From: an uncultured Alphaproteobacteria bacterium
GTDB taxonomy: Bacteria; Pseudomonadota; Alphaproteobacteria; RF32; CAG-239
Direction: 5' to 3'
DNA: 64,000 nucleotides
Assembly: GCA_944393725.1 (NCBI GenBank)
Contig: CALYBC010000025.1
Span: forward strand, 1 to 64,000
The notes under the pieces were generated by a model that was given only the letters and a program-made list of their open reading frames with translations, had not been told where the DNA came from and searched no databases. A program made the translations under genes and the position numbers. This document shows positions 8,800-17,255 of the stretch, piece by piece (position 1 is the stretch's first letter; every line of letters starts with the position of its first letter).

Positions 8800-9654
8800 A
8801 TGGATATAAAAACGGCACTTTCGGCATTACCGTCACTGCGCACCACAGTTGAAAGTTATGGGCTTTTAGCCAAGAAATCTCTGGGGCAAAACTTTTTGCT
8901 TAACCCCAACATTACCGATAAAATAATATCTTTATCCCTAAAACAGCAAGGCCTAAAAGATTTTTTCCAAGCACATGCTTTTGAAGTCGGTCCCGGCCCC
9001 GGAGGTCTGACGCGTTCAATTTTAAGTGCCTGTCCGCAAAAAATGACGGTTATAGAGCTTGATGAACGTTGCATAAAAATAATGCAAGACATTCAAAACA
9101 AACTCGGTGATATGTTTGAAATTGTCAACGCTGATGCTCTGCAGTATGATTTCACATTTGAAGAAGACATAAAAAAGCACATAATTTCAAACCTTCCATA
9201 CAACATATCAGTTCCTTTGCTAACCAAATGGCTTTATGATATTAACAAATACCAATCTTTGACGCTAATGTTCCAAAAAGAGGTAGCCGAAAGAATTATT
9301 GCCCCCATAAAGACCAAAGACTATGGCAGATTATCCATTCTTGCGCAGTTGCAAAGCAAAATAACCCGACTTTACGACCTCAATCCGGAGTGTTTTACTC
9401 CGGCTCCGAAAGTATGGTCTACGGTGCTGCTTTTTGAACCTCAAGAAAGCACTTTGAGCCGAGAAGAAATATCGGCACTTGAAAAAATCACATCGCAAGC
9501 TTTTTCCATGAGACGCAAGATGATTCGTCAAAGCCTAAAAGGATATGGCAATTTAGATGACATCTGCAACAAAATCGGCATCTCGACACAAATGCGTCCC
9601 GAAGAAATAACCCCGACACAATTTCTTGCTCTAAGTAAAGAGCTCTGCCGTTAA
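8800..9654 (+). CDS. rsmA: 16S rRNA (A1518/A1519) dimethyladenosine transferase
   Basis: 284 residues, full length. It dimethylates two adjacent adenines near the 3' end of 16S rRNA during 30S maturation. Seen: the family start AKKSLGQNFLLN, the SAM-binding EVGPGPGGLT, the acidic end of strand 2 (VIELDERC) and the catalytic NLPYN. Starts 15 bases after surA and closes the LPS/outer-membrane cluster. Confidence 0.96.
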   Translation: MDIKTALSALPSLRTTVESYGLLAKKSLGQNFLLNPNITDKIISLSLKQQGLKDFFQAHAFEVGPGPGGLTRSILSACPQKMTVIELDERCIKIMQDIQNKLGDMFEIVNADALQYDFTFEEDIKKHIISNLPYNISVPLLTKWLYDINKYQSLTLMFQKEVAERIIAPIKTKDYGRLSILAQLQSKITRLYDLNPECFTPAPKVWSTVLLFEPQESTLSREEISALEKITSQAFSMRRKMIRQSLKGYGNLDDICNKIGISTQMRPEEITPTQFLALSKELCR

Positions 9655-9822
9655 AATCAAAATACAAGTATGATAAATATACCCAAGCCTTAAGCTTAAT
9701 AAGTTAGCTTTAAGGCAAGATTATTCGCCGCCGCCAAGGCGTTACAAATCAAGTGACATTAGCGAGTTGGCGAAATATTGAGCCCTACTAGCCGGACAGG
9801 GATGCAATCCCTTCACCCGCAT
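9655..9822. other. Structured non-coding stretch between rsmA and tRNA-Gly
   Basis: No credible gene. It holds a hairpin GCCTTAAGC / GCTTTAAGGC (9687-9716) without a T run, a TTCGCC / GGCGAA dyad (about 9725-9775), and at 9806-9820 a 15-base copy of the tRNA-Gly 3' end in the opposite orientation to the gene. The first hairpin may end the rsmA transcript, but that is weak. Confidence 0.5.
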
Positions 9823-9848
9823 AAAAAAACCTCCCATCGTCTGGGAGG
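9823..9848 (-). terminator. Terminator of tRNA-Gly
   Basis: CCTCCCA / TGGGAGG stem with a 5-base loop; on the minus strand it is followed by seven T, 8 bases after the tRNA 3' end. Confidence 0.85.
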
Positions 9849-9855
9849 CAAGAAC

Positions 9856-9930
9856 TGGAGCGGGTGAAGGGATTCGAACCCTCGACATCAACCTTGGCAA
9901 GGTTGCGCTCTACCCCTGAGCTACGCCCGC
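9856..9930 (-). tRNA. tRNA-Gly (anticodon GCC)
   Basis: 75 bases including an encoded CCA. The D arm, the anticodon loop with GCC and the TTCGAAT T-loop are intact. The acceptor stem GCGGGCG / CACCCGC has one C-A mismatch at pair 6:67, where this tRNA usually has U-A. Confidence 0.95.
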
Positions 9931-9988
9931 GTTGTGAAAATAGTTAATATCACACTTTTTTTAATTTGCAAGCACTTTTTTCAATATT

Positions 9989-10444
9989 TTAAATTTCTGT
10001 CAGCAAATTCCAATCTTCATCCTGAAAAATCATAGTATTTGAAGAAAAAGCCCATACCAAAATCAAAACTGACAAACCTCGCAATAACCATATTATTCTG
10101 CGGTTACCACCAAAAAATATTCCATCAGCACTTTTATTAACAAACAACAATTCCAGCATCGCCCAGATTGAAGTAAAAATAAGCGGAATATATAACATAT
10201 AAAAAGACAACACGCTCAAAAACATCTGTATACACGCTCTCTTCCAATATTTGGCATAAAAATTATGAATACCTATTGCCCCGAAGAAAAAAGCCAAGAT
10301 AATATAGATAATACCATTTCTTGTTGCTTTGCCATCACCTTTTTGCAACAATTTGCCGGCCAACCTGCGTTTCTGCATTTCAAATTCAGCCTCGGAAATG
10401 ATTTTTTTATCTTTTAACTGTTGCAACTCATCAGCACTAACCAT
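9989..10444 (-). CDS. TM2-domain membrane protein
   Basis: 151 residues. An N-terminal SHOCT-like helix (about 1-35) with the pattern LKDKKIISEAEFEMQKRRL is followed by a TM2 domain: two helices around GAIGIHNFYAKYWKRACIQM (about 55-75) and about 78-100, then a third near 115-135. TM2 proteins are small inner-membrane proteins of mostly unknown role. Its ATG overlaps the stop of the TolC-like gene as TAATG, so it is translated with the efflux operon macA-macB-tolC. A direct role in efflux is only suggested by this coupling. Confidence 0.75.
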   Translation of the reverse strand: MVSADELQQLKDKKIISEAEFEMQKRRLAGKLLQKGDGKATRNGIIYIILAFFFGAIGIHNFYAKYWKRACIQMFLSVLSFYMLYIPLIFTSIWAMLELLFVNKSADGIFFGGNRRIIWLLRGLSVLILVWAFSSNTMIFQDEDWNLLTEI

Positions 10445-11808
10445 TAATACTTTCCTGCCATTGCTTTATAAATATAGTTCTCATATTTTATAATTTGATA
10501 TTTTTGCTCAATCAAACTTTTTTTCAAAGAGTTTTCGCTGTTAACTGCTTCCAAAAAGTTTTTAAATTCGGTTTTACCGTTATTATAACGACTATCATAA
10601 TACTTTGTAATTTTGGTTGCATTATTATAATTTTCCTCAGTATTTTTGTAGAGTTCTCCGTATTTTTCATAAGCAAAATAATAATATGCCACTTCGTTTA
10701 CGGCCTGAGTTAGAGTATCCTTAAAATCAAGTACGGCAATCTGATAATCGGTTTCAGAAATTTTCACATTATTCTTTACCCGATTCCAATCCAAGAATGG
10801 CAAATCAACAGACACATTCCCTAAAATATAAGGAAAGTCAAAGGTTGTTCTGGCTTTATTTGACGACGATCCGATCAATCCGCCTAAAGACACATTTGGA
10901 TACCAATTTTTCTCTTCGGAACTAAGATTTTTAAACGCTTTTTCCAACCGATATTGCACAGCTAACAAATCCGGACGATTTGCCAATACGGCAATCGGGA
11001 CATCAGTATTAATATTTAAATTATCCTGCTGTAAAATATCACCATAACTTACTACCAACTCATCTGAGGATTTAAGATTTAGGACATTCCGCAGACTCGT
11101 TTCCATCTCCTTAAACAAAGTTTCCAACTCCAGCAAGCGACTTTCTTCGGAAAGCAGGCTCTGCTTTGATTCCAGATATTCCAAATCATCGGTTCTGCCG
11201 CTTAGATATTTATTCTTCATAATATCTTGAATATCGGTATAAGCTTTAATATTTGCTTTGGTTACATCAATTGAATTTTGCAAATATTCCAAATTAAAAT
11301 ACAAATCAACCACGCTGTTAACCAATGTCAGCCGAGCCGCCTCTTTATCCATGGTAGTAGCTTTATATTCAGCCTCTTGAGCCGAAGTCAAATCACGAAT
11401 TTTTCCGTACAAATCCACCTCATAATTTAGCCCTGCTTCACTGGAAAAATTGCTGGCAAATTTATCGGATGTATTTATTTGTCTTTGTGATGATGCCGCC
11501 GCACCTGCCGACAAAGTAGGAAACAAATCCGACTTACTTAGACTCAATTTATAAAGCTCTTTATTAATATTAAGAGCAGCTTTCAAATAGTCGGTATTAT
11601 TCTGCAGGGCCATATCCACCAACCGATTGAGTTCCGGATTGTTATACTGTTTCCACCATTCTTTATCGACCGAATACTTAGCGGCGATTTCCTTAGAATA
11701 GTTTAATTCCTCTGCCAAATTAAGCGGTTTATAATTCGTGGTCGCACAGCCGGTAACTAAAACCAGCTCGGCAATCATCAATAGCTTTATTACACCGTGT
11801 TTAGTCAT
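10444..11808 (-). CDS. TolC/NodT-family outer-membrane efflux lipoprotein
   Basis: 454 residues. A lipoprotein signal with lipobox LVTGC (cysteine near residue 21) precedes two repeats of the long helical hairpins typical of TolC-family factors. The protein should form the outer-membrane exit duct of the MacAB pump encoded just upstream. The ATG at 11808 lies 1 base after the macB stop and gives a correct lipoprotein signal; the longer reading frame would put 22 unlikely residues in front. The exported substrate cannot be read from the sequence. Confidence 0.88.
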   Translation of the reverse strand: MTKHGVIKLLMIAELVLVTGCATTNYKPLNLAEELNYSKEIAAKYSVDKEWWKQYNNPELNRLVDMALQNNTDYLKAALNINKELYKLSLSKSDLFPTLSAGAAASSQRQINTSDKFASNFSSEAGLNYEVDLYGKIRDLTSAQEAEYKATTMDKEAARLTLVNSVVDLYFNLEYLQNSIDVTKANIKAYTDIQDIMKNKYLSGRTDDLEYLESKQSLLSEESRLLELETLFKEMETSLRNVLNLKSSDELVVSYGDILQQDNLNINTDVPIAVLANRPDLLAVQYRLEKAFKNLSSEEKNWYPNVSLGGLIGSSSNKARTTFDFPYILGNVSVDLPFLDWNRVKNNVKISETDYQIAVLDFKDTLTQAVNEVAYYYFAYEKYGELYKNTEENYNNATKITKYYDSRYNNGKTEFKNFLEAVNSENSLKKSLIEQKYQIIKYENYIYKAMAGKY

Positions 11809-11809
11809 T

Positions 11810-13750
11810 TTATTCACTCGCCAAAGCATCAATAGGATTAAGATTGGAAGCGTTTTTTGCCGGCATATAACCAAAAATAATGCCGATAGCTGTTGAGCAC
11901 ACCAAAGCCAAAACTATTGATGCGGTTGAAAAAATCATCCCGAAATCCTCGGAAAAAGTATTAAAGCAAAATCCGATAATCATTGAGAGAGTAACCCCCA
12001 AAAATCCGCCGACCAAGCAAATCAAGATAGCCTCAATCAAGAACTGCTGCAAAATATCGGTCTGCTGAGCCCCAATGGCCATTCTTATTCCTATTTCCTT
12101 AGTCCTTTCGGTAACCGAAACCAACATAATATTCATTACCCCGATTCCGCCGACAATCAAAGATATCACCGCAATACTGGCAATAAGCAATTTCATTGTA
12201 TTGGTGGCACTCTCCACTGTTTGCTTAATACTGTCGGAATTAATCATAAAGAAATCTTTTTTCCCGTGCAGAGCAGTCAGAATATTTTCAATGCTTTCCT
12301 CTGCGACCTGAGAATTTACGGTATCAGAAACTTTCACGGTAATTGAGTTAATATCGGTACTCCCGTTTATTTTATACATAGCCGTCGTGTACGGAACCCA
12401 AATGTTCATAGAATCAGACATCGGCCCCGGATTATTGTCTTCCTCGGTAACACCTATAACCTCCAGCGGCTTTTTGTTAAAGATAATAATTTCGCCGATG
12501 GGATTAGGATTATCGGCAAAAACTTCTTCCAAAGTGTTATTATCTATTACCACCACAGAAGCGGCCTCATTAACTTCCTGCTGAGTAAAGATTCTGCCCT
12601 GAGCAATTTTTCGCCCTTTAACCTCAAAGAACTGTGATCCGACACCTTGCAGCTGTGCGGTCAGAGAGTAATTTGCATAGACCAAAGTCCCGCTGCCCGA
12701 CACTGACGGCGTTGCATTATCAATAAATCCTTGCTTCGCCAAATAATCGGAATCACTGACTTTTAAAGTCTTTACCTTTCCGGACCGCATATCACCAAAA
12801 CCCGTACCCGGCATAATATCTATGGTGTTGGTTCCCATTGAATTAATCTGTTCCATGATTTTAGCTTGCGAGGCATTACCCAAAGCCACCACCGACACCA
12901 CCGACGCAATACCGATAATAATTCCCAACATCGTCAACAGTGAACGCATTTTATTGGCCAAAATTGCATGCACCGACATGCTTAAAGATTCAAGAAAGCT
13001 ATATTTAATAGTATCAAGACGGCTTCTTTTAATCGGCTTTATTTTATCGGTCACCTCGTAAAAATCGTTTCTTTTTCTGGTATCGGAAACAATTTCGCCA
13101 TCTTTGATTTCAATAATTCGACTGGCTTGTGCGGCAATTTTACTATCATGAGTAACCAAAATAATAGTATGCCCCTGGTGATGCAATTTTTTTATAATTT
13201 CCATCACCATCTCGCCACTTTTTGAATCCAAAGCACCGGTTGGTTCATCCGCCAAAATTATTTCACCGCCGTTCATTAAAGCTCTTGCTATACTGACTCG
13301 TTGCTGTTGTCCACCGGACAATTCGTTGGGCTTGTTAGCCAATTTATTACCCAAGTCCAGTTGTTTCAGTAATTCTACCGCTCGCGAATTTCTGTCTTCG
13401 GCACTCAGCCCCAAATACACGGCAGGCAGAGCCGCGTTTTCAGATGCTTTCAAACTGGTCAACAAATTATATCTTTGAAAAATAAAACCAAAAGTCTTAC
13501 ATCTAAGTTCTGCCAGCTGATCTTTGTCCATTTTGCCGACTTCAACACCGTTTATTTTGTATGACCCGGAAGTAGGCACATCCAAACACCCAATAATATT
13601 CATCATCGTTGATTTACCGGAGCCCGACTGACCGATTATGGCAACGAAATCACCTTTTTCAATTTCTAAATCAATATTTTTAAGCACATGGACTTTATTT
13701 GCCCCTTGCCCAAAATATTTATTTATTTTTTTGAGTTCGATGATATTCAT
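11810..13750 (-). CDS. macB: MacB-type ABC exporter (ATPase-permease fusion)
   Basis: 646 residues. The N-terminal ATPase (about 1-230) has Walker A GQSGSGKST, signature LSGGQQQRVSIARAL and Walker B ILADEPTGALD. A membrane helix near 270-290 leads to a periplasmic MacB domain (about 295-490), then an FtsX-like permease domain with three C-terminal helices. MacB pumps work from the periplasm outward with a MacA adaptor and TolC duct; both are adjacent (macA stop 1 base before, tolC start 1 base after). Typical MacB length. Confidence 0.92.
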   Translation of the reverse strand: MNIIELKKINKYFGQGANKVHVLKNIDLEIEKGDFVAIIGQSGSGKSTMMNIIGCLDVPTSGSYKINGVEVGKMDKDQLAELRCKTFGFIFQRYNLLTSLKASENAALPAVYLGLSAEDRNSRAVELLKQLDLGNKLANKPNELSGGQQQRVSIARALMNGGEIILADEPTGALDSKSGEMVMEIIKKLHHQGHTIILVTHDSKIAAQASRIIEIKDGEIVSDTRKRNDFYEVTDKIKPIKRSRLDTIKYSFLESLSMSVHAILANKMRSLLTMLGIIIGIASVVSVVALGNASQAKIMEQINSMGTNTIDIMPGTGFGDMRSGKVKTLKVSDSDYLAKQGFIDNATPSVSGSGTLVYANYSLTAQLQGVGSQFFEVKGRKIAQGRIFTQQEVNEAASVVVIDNNTLEEVFADNPNPIGEIIIFNKKPLEVIGVTEEDNNPGPMSDSMNIWVPYTTAMYKINGSTDINSITVKVSDTVNSQVAEESIENILTALHGKKDFFMINSDSIKQTVESATNTMKLLIASIAVISLIVGGIGVMNIMLVSVTERTKEIGIRMAIGAQQTDILQQFLIEAILICLVGGFLGVTLSMIIGFCFNTFSEDFGMIFSTASIVLALVCSTAIGIIFGYMPAKNASNLNPIDALASE

Positions 13751-13751
13751 C

Positions 13752-14942
13752 TTAAAATCTCCTCGGTCCTTTCATACTGGAAGCTTTATCGGAAATTTCC
13801 GCCGACGACATTTTGGCAATGATTACCTCATCGCCCTCATTCACACCACTTACCACCTCGATATTAAGACCATCGGAAACACCGGTTTCAATATCTTTTC
13901 GAACTACTCCGGCTTTGGTCAGTACCTCAACATATTTTGCTTTAGTTCCACCTTTAACCGCCGTCACCGGCACCGTTAAAACATCTTCGGCACTTTCAAC
14001 ATAAATAACATTTTGGGTAGTCATACCAATTCTTAACTTACCGTCTTTATTAGGAACAACCAATCTTCCGTAATAATAAATTGCCTCACTGGAATCAACC
14101 ACCTCGGTATACTCCCCGTTGGTAAGCAGAGTCAATCCGGGGTCAATAGACTTCAATGTTGTTTCGTATATTTCGCCTAAATTTGCCAAAGTCGAATATG
14201 TAACTTTAACTCCGGGACGAATATTAGCGATATCTCCTTCCGATATTTCAATCAAAATCTCCATGTTATCCAAATTAGCCACCTGTACGATTGTCGGGGT
14301 ATCCATAGCGGCGTTAATGGTCTGCCCCTCTTTTACAGGTACCGAAACAACCGTTCCGTCCAGTGGTGCGGTAATTTTGGTATATCCCAAATTTGTTTCG
14401 GCAGTACTTAAAGAGATTTCGGTTTCTTTAACAGACGATTCTAATTCCGTTACTTTTGATTTTGCCGTTTCAAACGCATCTAAAGCATTTTCCACATCTT
14501 CTTGTGACGCGGCATTACTTTTTTTCAAATTTTGGGTTCTTTTATATTGTTTCTGAGCCACATCCAAAGAAACTTTAGCGGCATCCAACTGAGCCTGATA
14601 GCTTTTAAGTTTGGCTTTATTAATATCAACTTCATTCTGCTGAGTGGTTGAATCAATTTCGGCAATTAAATCACCTCTTCTAACTTCTTGTCCGACATTA
14701 ACATTAAGTTTTTCTATTTTTCCGGAAACCTGAGCGCCGACGGTTACCAGATTAATTGCCCGCACTTCACCGGTTGCATTCACCACTTTCTGCACATTTT
14801 GTTTATGTACCGTTTCGGTGATGTAAGAAATTTCATCACCGGAATCAAAATATAGATTAAAAAGCAATACTAAGCAAAGAATAATCAATATATAGACGAT
14901 AATTCTTACTTTTGTACTCATAAAACCCAAAAACTTTTTCAT
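13752..14942 (-). CDS. macA: MacA-type periplasmic adaptor of the efflux pump
   Basis: 396 residues. One N-terminal membrane anchor (about 8-30), then the HlyD/MacA order: barrel-sandwich strand (VGAQVSGKIEKLNVNVGQEV), a coiled-coil hairpin (about 100-180), the second lipoyl half (TKITAPLDGTVVSVPVKEGQ), a beta-barrel and a membrane-proximal domain. It couples MacB to the outer-membrane duct. The ATG at 14942 is chosen over a TTG 15 bases upstream because GGAG lies 6 bases before it. First gene of macA-macB-tolC-TM2. Confidence 0.9.
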   Translation of the reverse strand: MKKFLGFMSTKVRIIVYILIILCLVLLFNLYFDSGDEISYITETVHKQNVQKVVNATGEVRAINLVTVGAQVSGKIEKLNVNVGQEVRRGDLIAEIDSTTQQNEVDINKAKLKSYQAQLDAAKVSLDVAQKQYKRTQNLKKSNAASQEDVENALDAFETAKSKVTELESSVKETEISLSTAETNLGYTKITAPLDGTVVSVPVKEGQTINAAMDTPTIVQVANLDNMEILIEISEGDIANIRPGVKVTYSTLANLGEIYETTLKSIDPGLTLLTNGEYTEVVDSSEAIYYYGRLVVPNKDGKLRIGMTTQNVIYVESAEDVLTVPVTAVKGGTKAKYVEVLTKAGVVRKDIETGVSDGLNIEVVSGVNEGDEVIIAKMSSAEISDKASSMKGPRRF

Positions 14943-15020
14943 TGTCCGCTCCGACAAAAATCAATGCACATATTTACAAACGACATTAAAACAAAAAAAG
15001 TTCAAAATTTTACTAAAAAA

Positions 15021-15728
15021 TTATTTATCACCCTTGCGAGCTGCCAACAGCCCAGCTTCGAACAATAAATATGTTGGAACGGTAAGCATTAGCTGGCTTA
15101 CAATATCCGGAGGAGTTAAAATCCCGGCAATTATCAAAATAACCACAAAAATGTACGGTCTTTTTTGCCTTACTGCCTCGTATGAAATTATCCCCGTGCG
15201 TATCAAATAATATGTCACCAACGGAAATTGGAACATAGCTCCAAACACCACCGCCAACATCAGCGATAAGTTTACAATATTTGCGATTCCAAACATGGCG
15301 TTAATATTATTTGTAGTAAAGCTCAAACCGAAATTAATGATAAGCGGTAAGATAAAACAAACGCAAAAAGCCGCCCCGAGAATAAAAAGCAGAGATGAAA
15401 TAATGACTAATGATTTTAGCAAGTAGCGCTCGTTTTCATAAAGCGCCGGCTTTATAAAAATCCATATTTGTTTGATTATATACGGAAAGCAAATAATTAC
15501 ATCTAAGACCGAAGCCATTTTAATCTGAATTAAAAAGACCTCCATCGGCGAAAAGAAGTTAAAAGATATTTCATTTTCTGCCAAGATGACCTTAATCAAA
15601 ACATCAATAGCATACGGAGCCGCAAAGAACATAGGAATAAAACCTATAGCCAAAGCAACCAAAGATTTTATTAGGCAAGAACGCAAAGCCTCCAAATGCC
15701 CGATTAGATTTTCGTCTTGTTCCCCCAT
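15021..15728 (-). CDS. tatC: Twin-arginine translocase subunit TatC
   Basis: 235 residues with six membrane helices. Family motifs are visible: the N-terminal HLEALRSCLIKS that helps bind the twin-arginine signal, FSPMEVFLIQIKMA, and ILTPPDIVSQLMLTVP. TatC binds Tat signals and, with TatA, moves folded proteins out of the cytoplasm. It is the last gene of the redox operon, 4 bases after tatA. Two proteins in the same operon carry twin-arginine motifs. Confidence 0.94.
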   Translation of the reverse strand: MGEQDENLIGHLEALRSCLIKSLVALAIGFIPMFFAAPYAIDVLIKVILAENEISFNFFSPMEVFLIQIKMASVLDVIICFPYIIKQIWIFIKPALYENERYLLKSLVIISSLLFILGAAFCVCFILPLIINFGLSFTTNNINAMFGIANIVNLSLMLAVVFGAMFQFPLVTYYLIRTGIISYEAVRQKRPYIFVVILIIAGILTPPDIVSQLMLTVPTYLLFEAGLLAARKGDK

Positions 15729-15732
15729 AAAT

Positions 15733-15942
15733 TTATTCTTTAGATTTCTTTTCTTCGTTTTCCGCAGCTTTTTCTACGGTGTTTTTCAAGTCCTGAGCTT
15801 CATTTTGCAACATTTCCTTGGCCTTTTTATATTCATATTGAGCTTTACCCAGAGCTTTTGCCAATTCAGGGATTCTTTTTCCGCCAAACAAAATTAAAAC
15901 CACAACCAATATCAGAGCAATTTCCGTTATACCCAAAGACAT
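15733..15942 (-). CDS. tatA: Twin-arginine translocase subunit TatA
   Basis: 69 residues: one N-terminal helix (about 4-19), the hinge [16 protein letters not shown], and a charged amphipathic tail. TatA forms the protein-conducting assembly. No tatB is adjacent, so this could be a minimal TatAC system in which one TatA does both jobs, or tatB may be elsewhere. AAGGAGG sits before the ATG. Lies 19 bases after the polyferredoxin gene. Confidence 0.9.
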   Translation of the reverse strand: MSLGITEIALILVVVLILFGGKRIPELAKALGKAQYEYKKAKEMLQNEAQDLKNTVEKAAENEEKKSKE

Positions 15943-15961
15943 ATTTCCTCCTTTTTAAATT

Positions 15962-17254
15962 TTATAAAAGTTTTTGTTCTTCTACCGGCTCAATGGCAAT
16001 TGCCTTTACCGGACAAGCCTGTTTACAAACCCCGCAACCGATACATTCATCGAAATTCACTTTCGGAAAATCACCATCGGCTTTTGTTATGGCTTGCTTA
16101 GGACACTTCATTACACACAATCCGCACTTAACACACACTTCATCATAAATAACGGCTTGTGCAATTTTTGTATTTTGTTTTTCAGAAAGAGAAATCTTTT
16201 TTATTGCTCCCGAAGGACAAACTTGCGAACATTTATGACACTCATAATCGCAAAAGCCGTTTTTATAATCAATATGGACGGCAGAATATATATCATCTGC
16301 TTTTTTAATTATTTTCATCGGACAATTCTGCACACAAAGATTACAGTTGAGGCAGCGATTGGTAAAATCTTGCGGATTTCCGGCTCCGGCAGGTAAGATA
16401 ACCTTTTTTACCCGTTCAGCAAAATTTTTGGCCAAGATTCCGCCGCTTTTTACTGCCGCGGCAAACACCGCCACCATAGCCGAAGCCGTAATAAAATTGC
16501 GCCGTGAAAGACTAAACGGCACTTGTTTTTTTGCTTTTGAACCAAGATATATGCTGTTTTGCTTACATATCGTCAAGCATTTTAGGCATTTAACACAAGT
16601 TTCGTTATCAACCTTTTTATTTTTAATATCTATGGAGCCGCTCGGACAATTTGCAGCACACAAACCGCAAGCGACACAGGTATCGTCGTTTATATTGATT
16701 TGTTTTAACGAATGTTTTGACAAACACCCCAACGCCGTTCCGACCGGACATATATTGGCACAAAAATATCTACCCTTAAACCAAACCAAAACCATTATTA
16801 AAGCGACAACAATCAAGCCAAAAATACTTCCGCTTAAAGCCGACCCGAAAATTGTATATGGCTCAAAAAGTCGTAACAACACAACCGTTCCACCAACGAG
16901 TAGCCCCCAAAGCACTATAGCCAACCAATATTTGCATGGTCGATTTTTCATGGTTGCCTTTTTCCGACGAAAAATCGACATCAAGAATTCTTGCAATATA
17001 CCCAAAGGACAAACAACCGAGCAATAAAATCGTCCGGCCAATAAGGTAACGACAACTACACTGCTTAACAAAGCGATCGCCACCCACGACCAATCAACCA
17101 ACAATCGTTGTACCAATGCGGCAAACTGCCCATCAAATATTTTAAGCTCATAAAAATACCCACCGAACGCCAAAACGGCCAAAACGGCTACAAATACCGA
17201 AAGAGTAACCCGCAACCAGTAAAAATATCTATTTTTATTACTTTTTGTTTTCAT
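15962..17254 (-). CDS. Membrane polyferredoxin (NapH-like) with internal twin-arginine segment
   Basis: 430 residues. Four membrane helices (about 12-30, 56-75, 108-128, 141-160) carry two CxxxCP motifs (C78/C82 and C165/C169) as in NapH/NosR-type quinol or electron-transfer proteins. Two ferredoxin [4Fe-4S] sites follow (C193-C203, C220-C230). Then come LSRRNFITA (R251, R252) and a hydrophobic stretch (about 254-269) that looks like a Tat signal inside the protein, and four more [4Fe-4S] sites (C301-C311, C335-C346, C374-C384, C404-C414). This layout would leave two clusters in the cytoplasm and four outside. The ATG at 17254, 1 base after the flavodoxin stop, is preferred over an upstream TTG. 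Function inferred: electron delivery across the membrane to exported partners. Confidence 0.85.
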   Translation of the reverse strand: MKTKSNKNRYFYWLRVTLSVFVAVLAVLAFGGYFYELKIFDGQFAALVQRLLVDWSWVAIALLSSVVVVTLLAGRFYCSVVCPLGILQEFLMSIFRRKKATMKNRPCKYWLAIVLWGLLVGGTVVLLRLFEPYTIFGSALSGSIFGLIVVALIMVLVWFKGRYFCANICPVGTALGCLSKHSLKQININDDTCVACGLCAANCPSGSIDIKNKKVDNETCVKCLKCLTICKQNSIYLGSKAKKQVPFSLSRRNFITASAMVAVFAAAVKSGGILAKNFAERVKKVILPAGAGNPQDFTNRCLNCNLCVQNCPMKIIKKADDIYSAVHIDYKNGFCDYECHKCSQVCPSGAIKKISLSEKQNTKIAQAVIYDEVCVKCGLCVMKCPKQAITKADGDFPKVNFDECIGCGVCKQACPVKAIAIEPVEEQKLL

Positions 17255-17255
17255 T

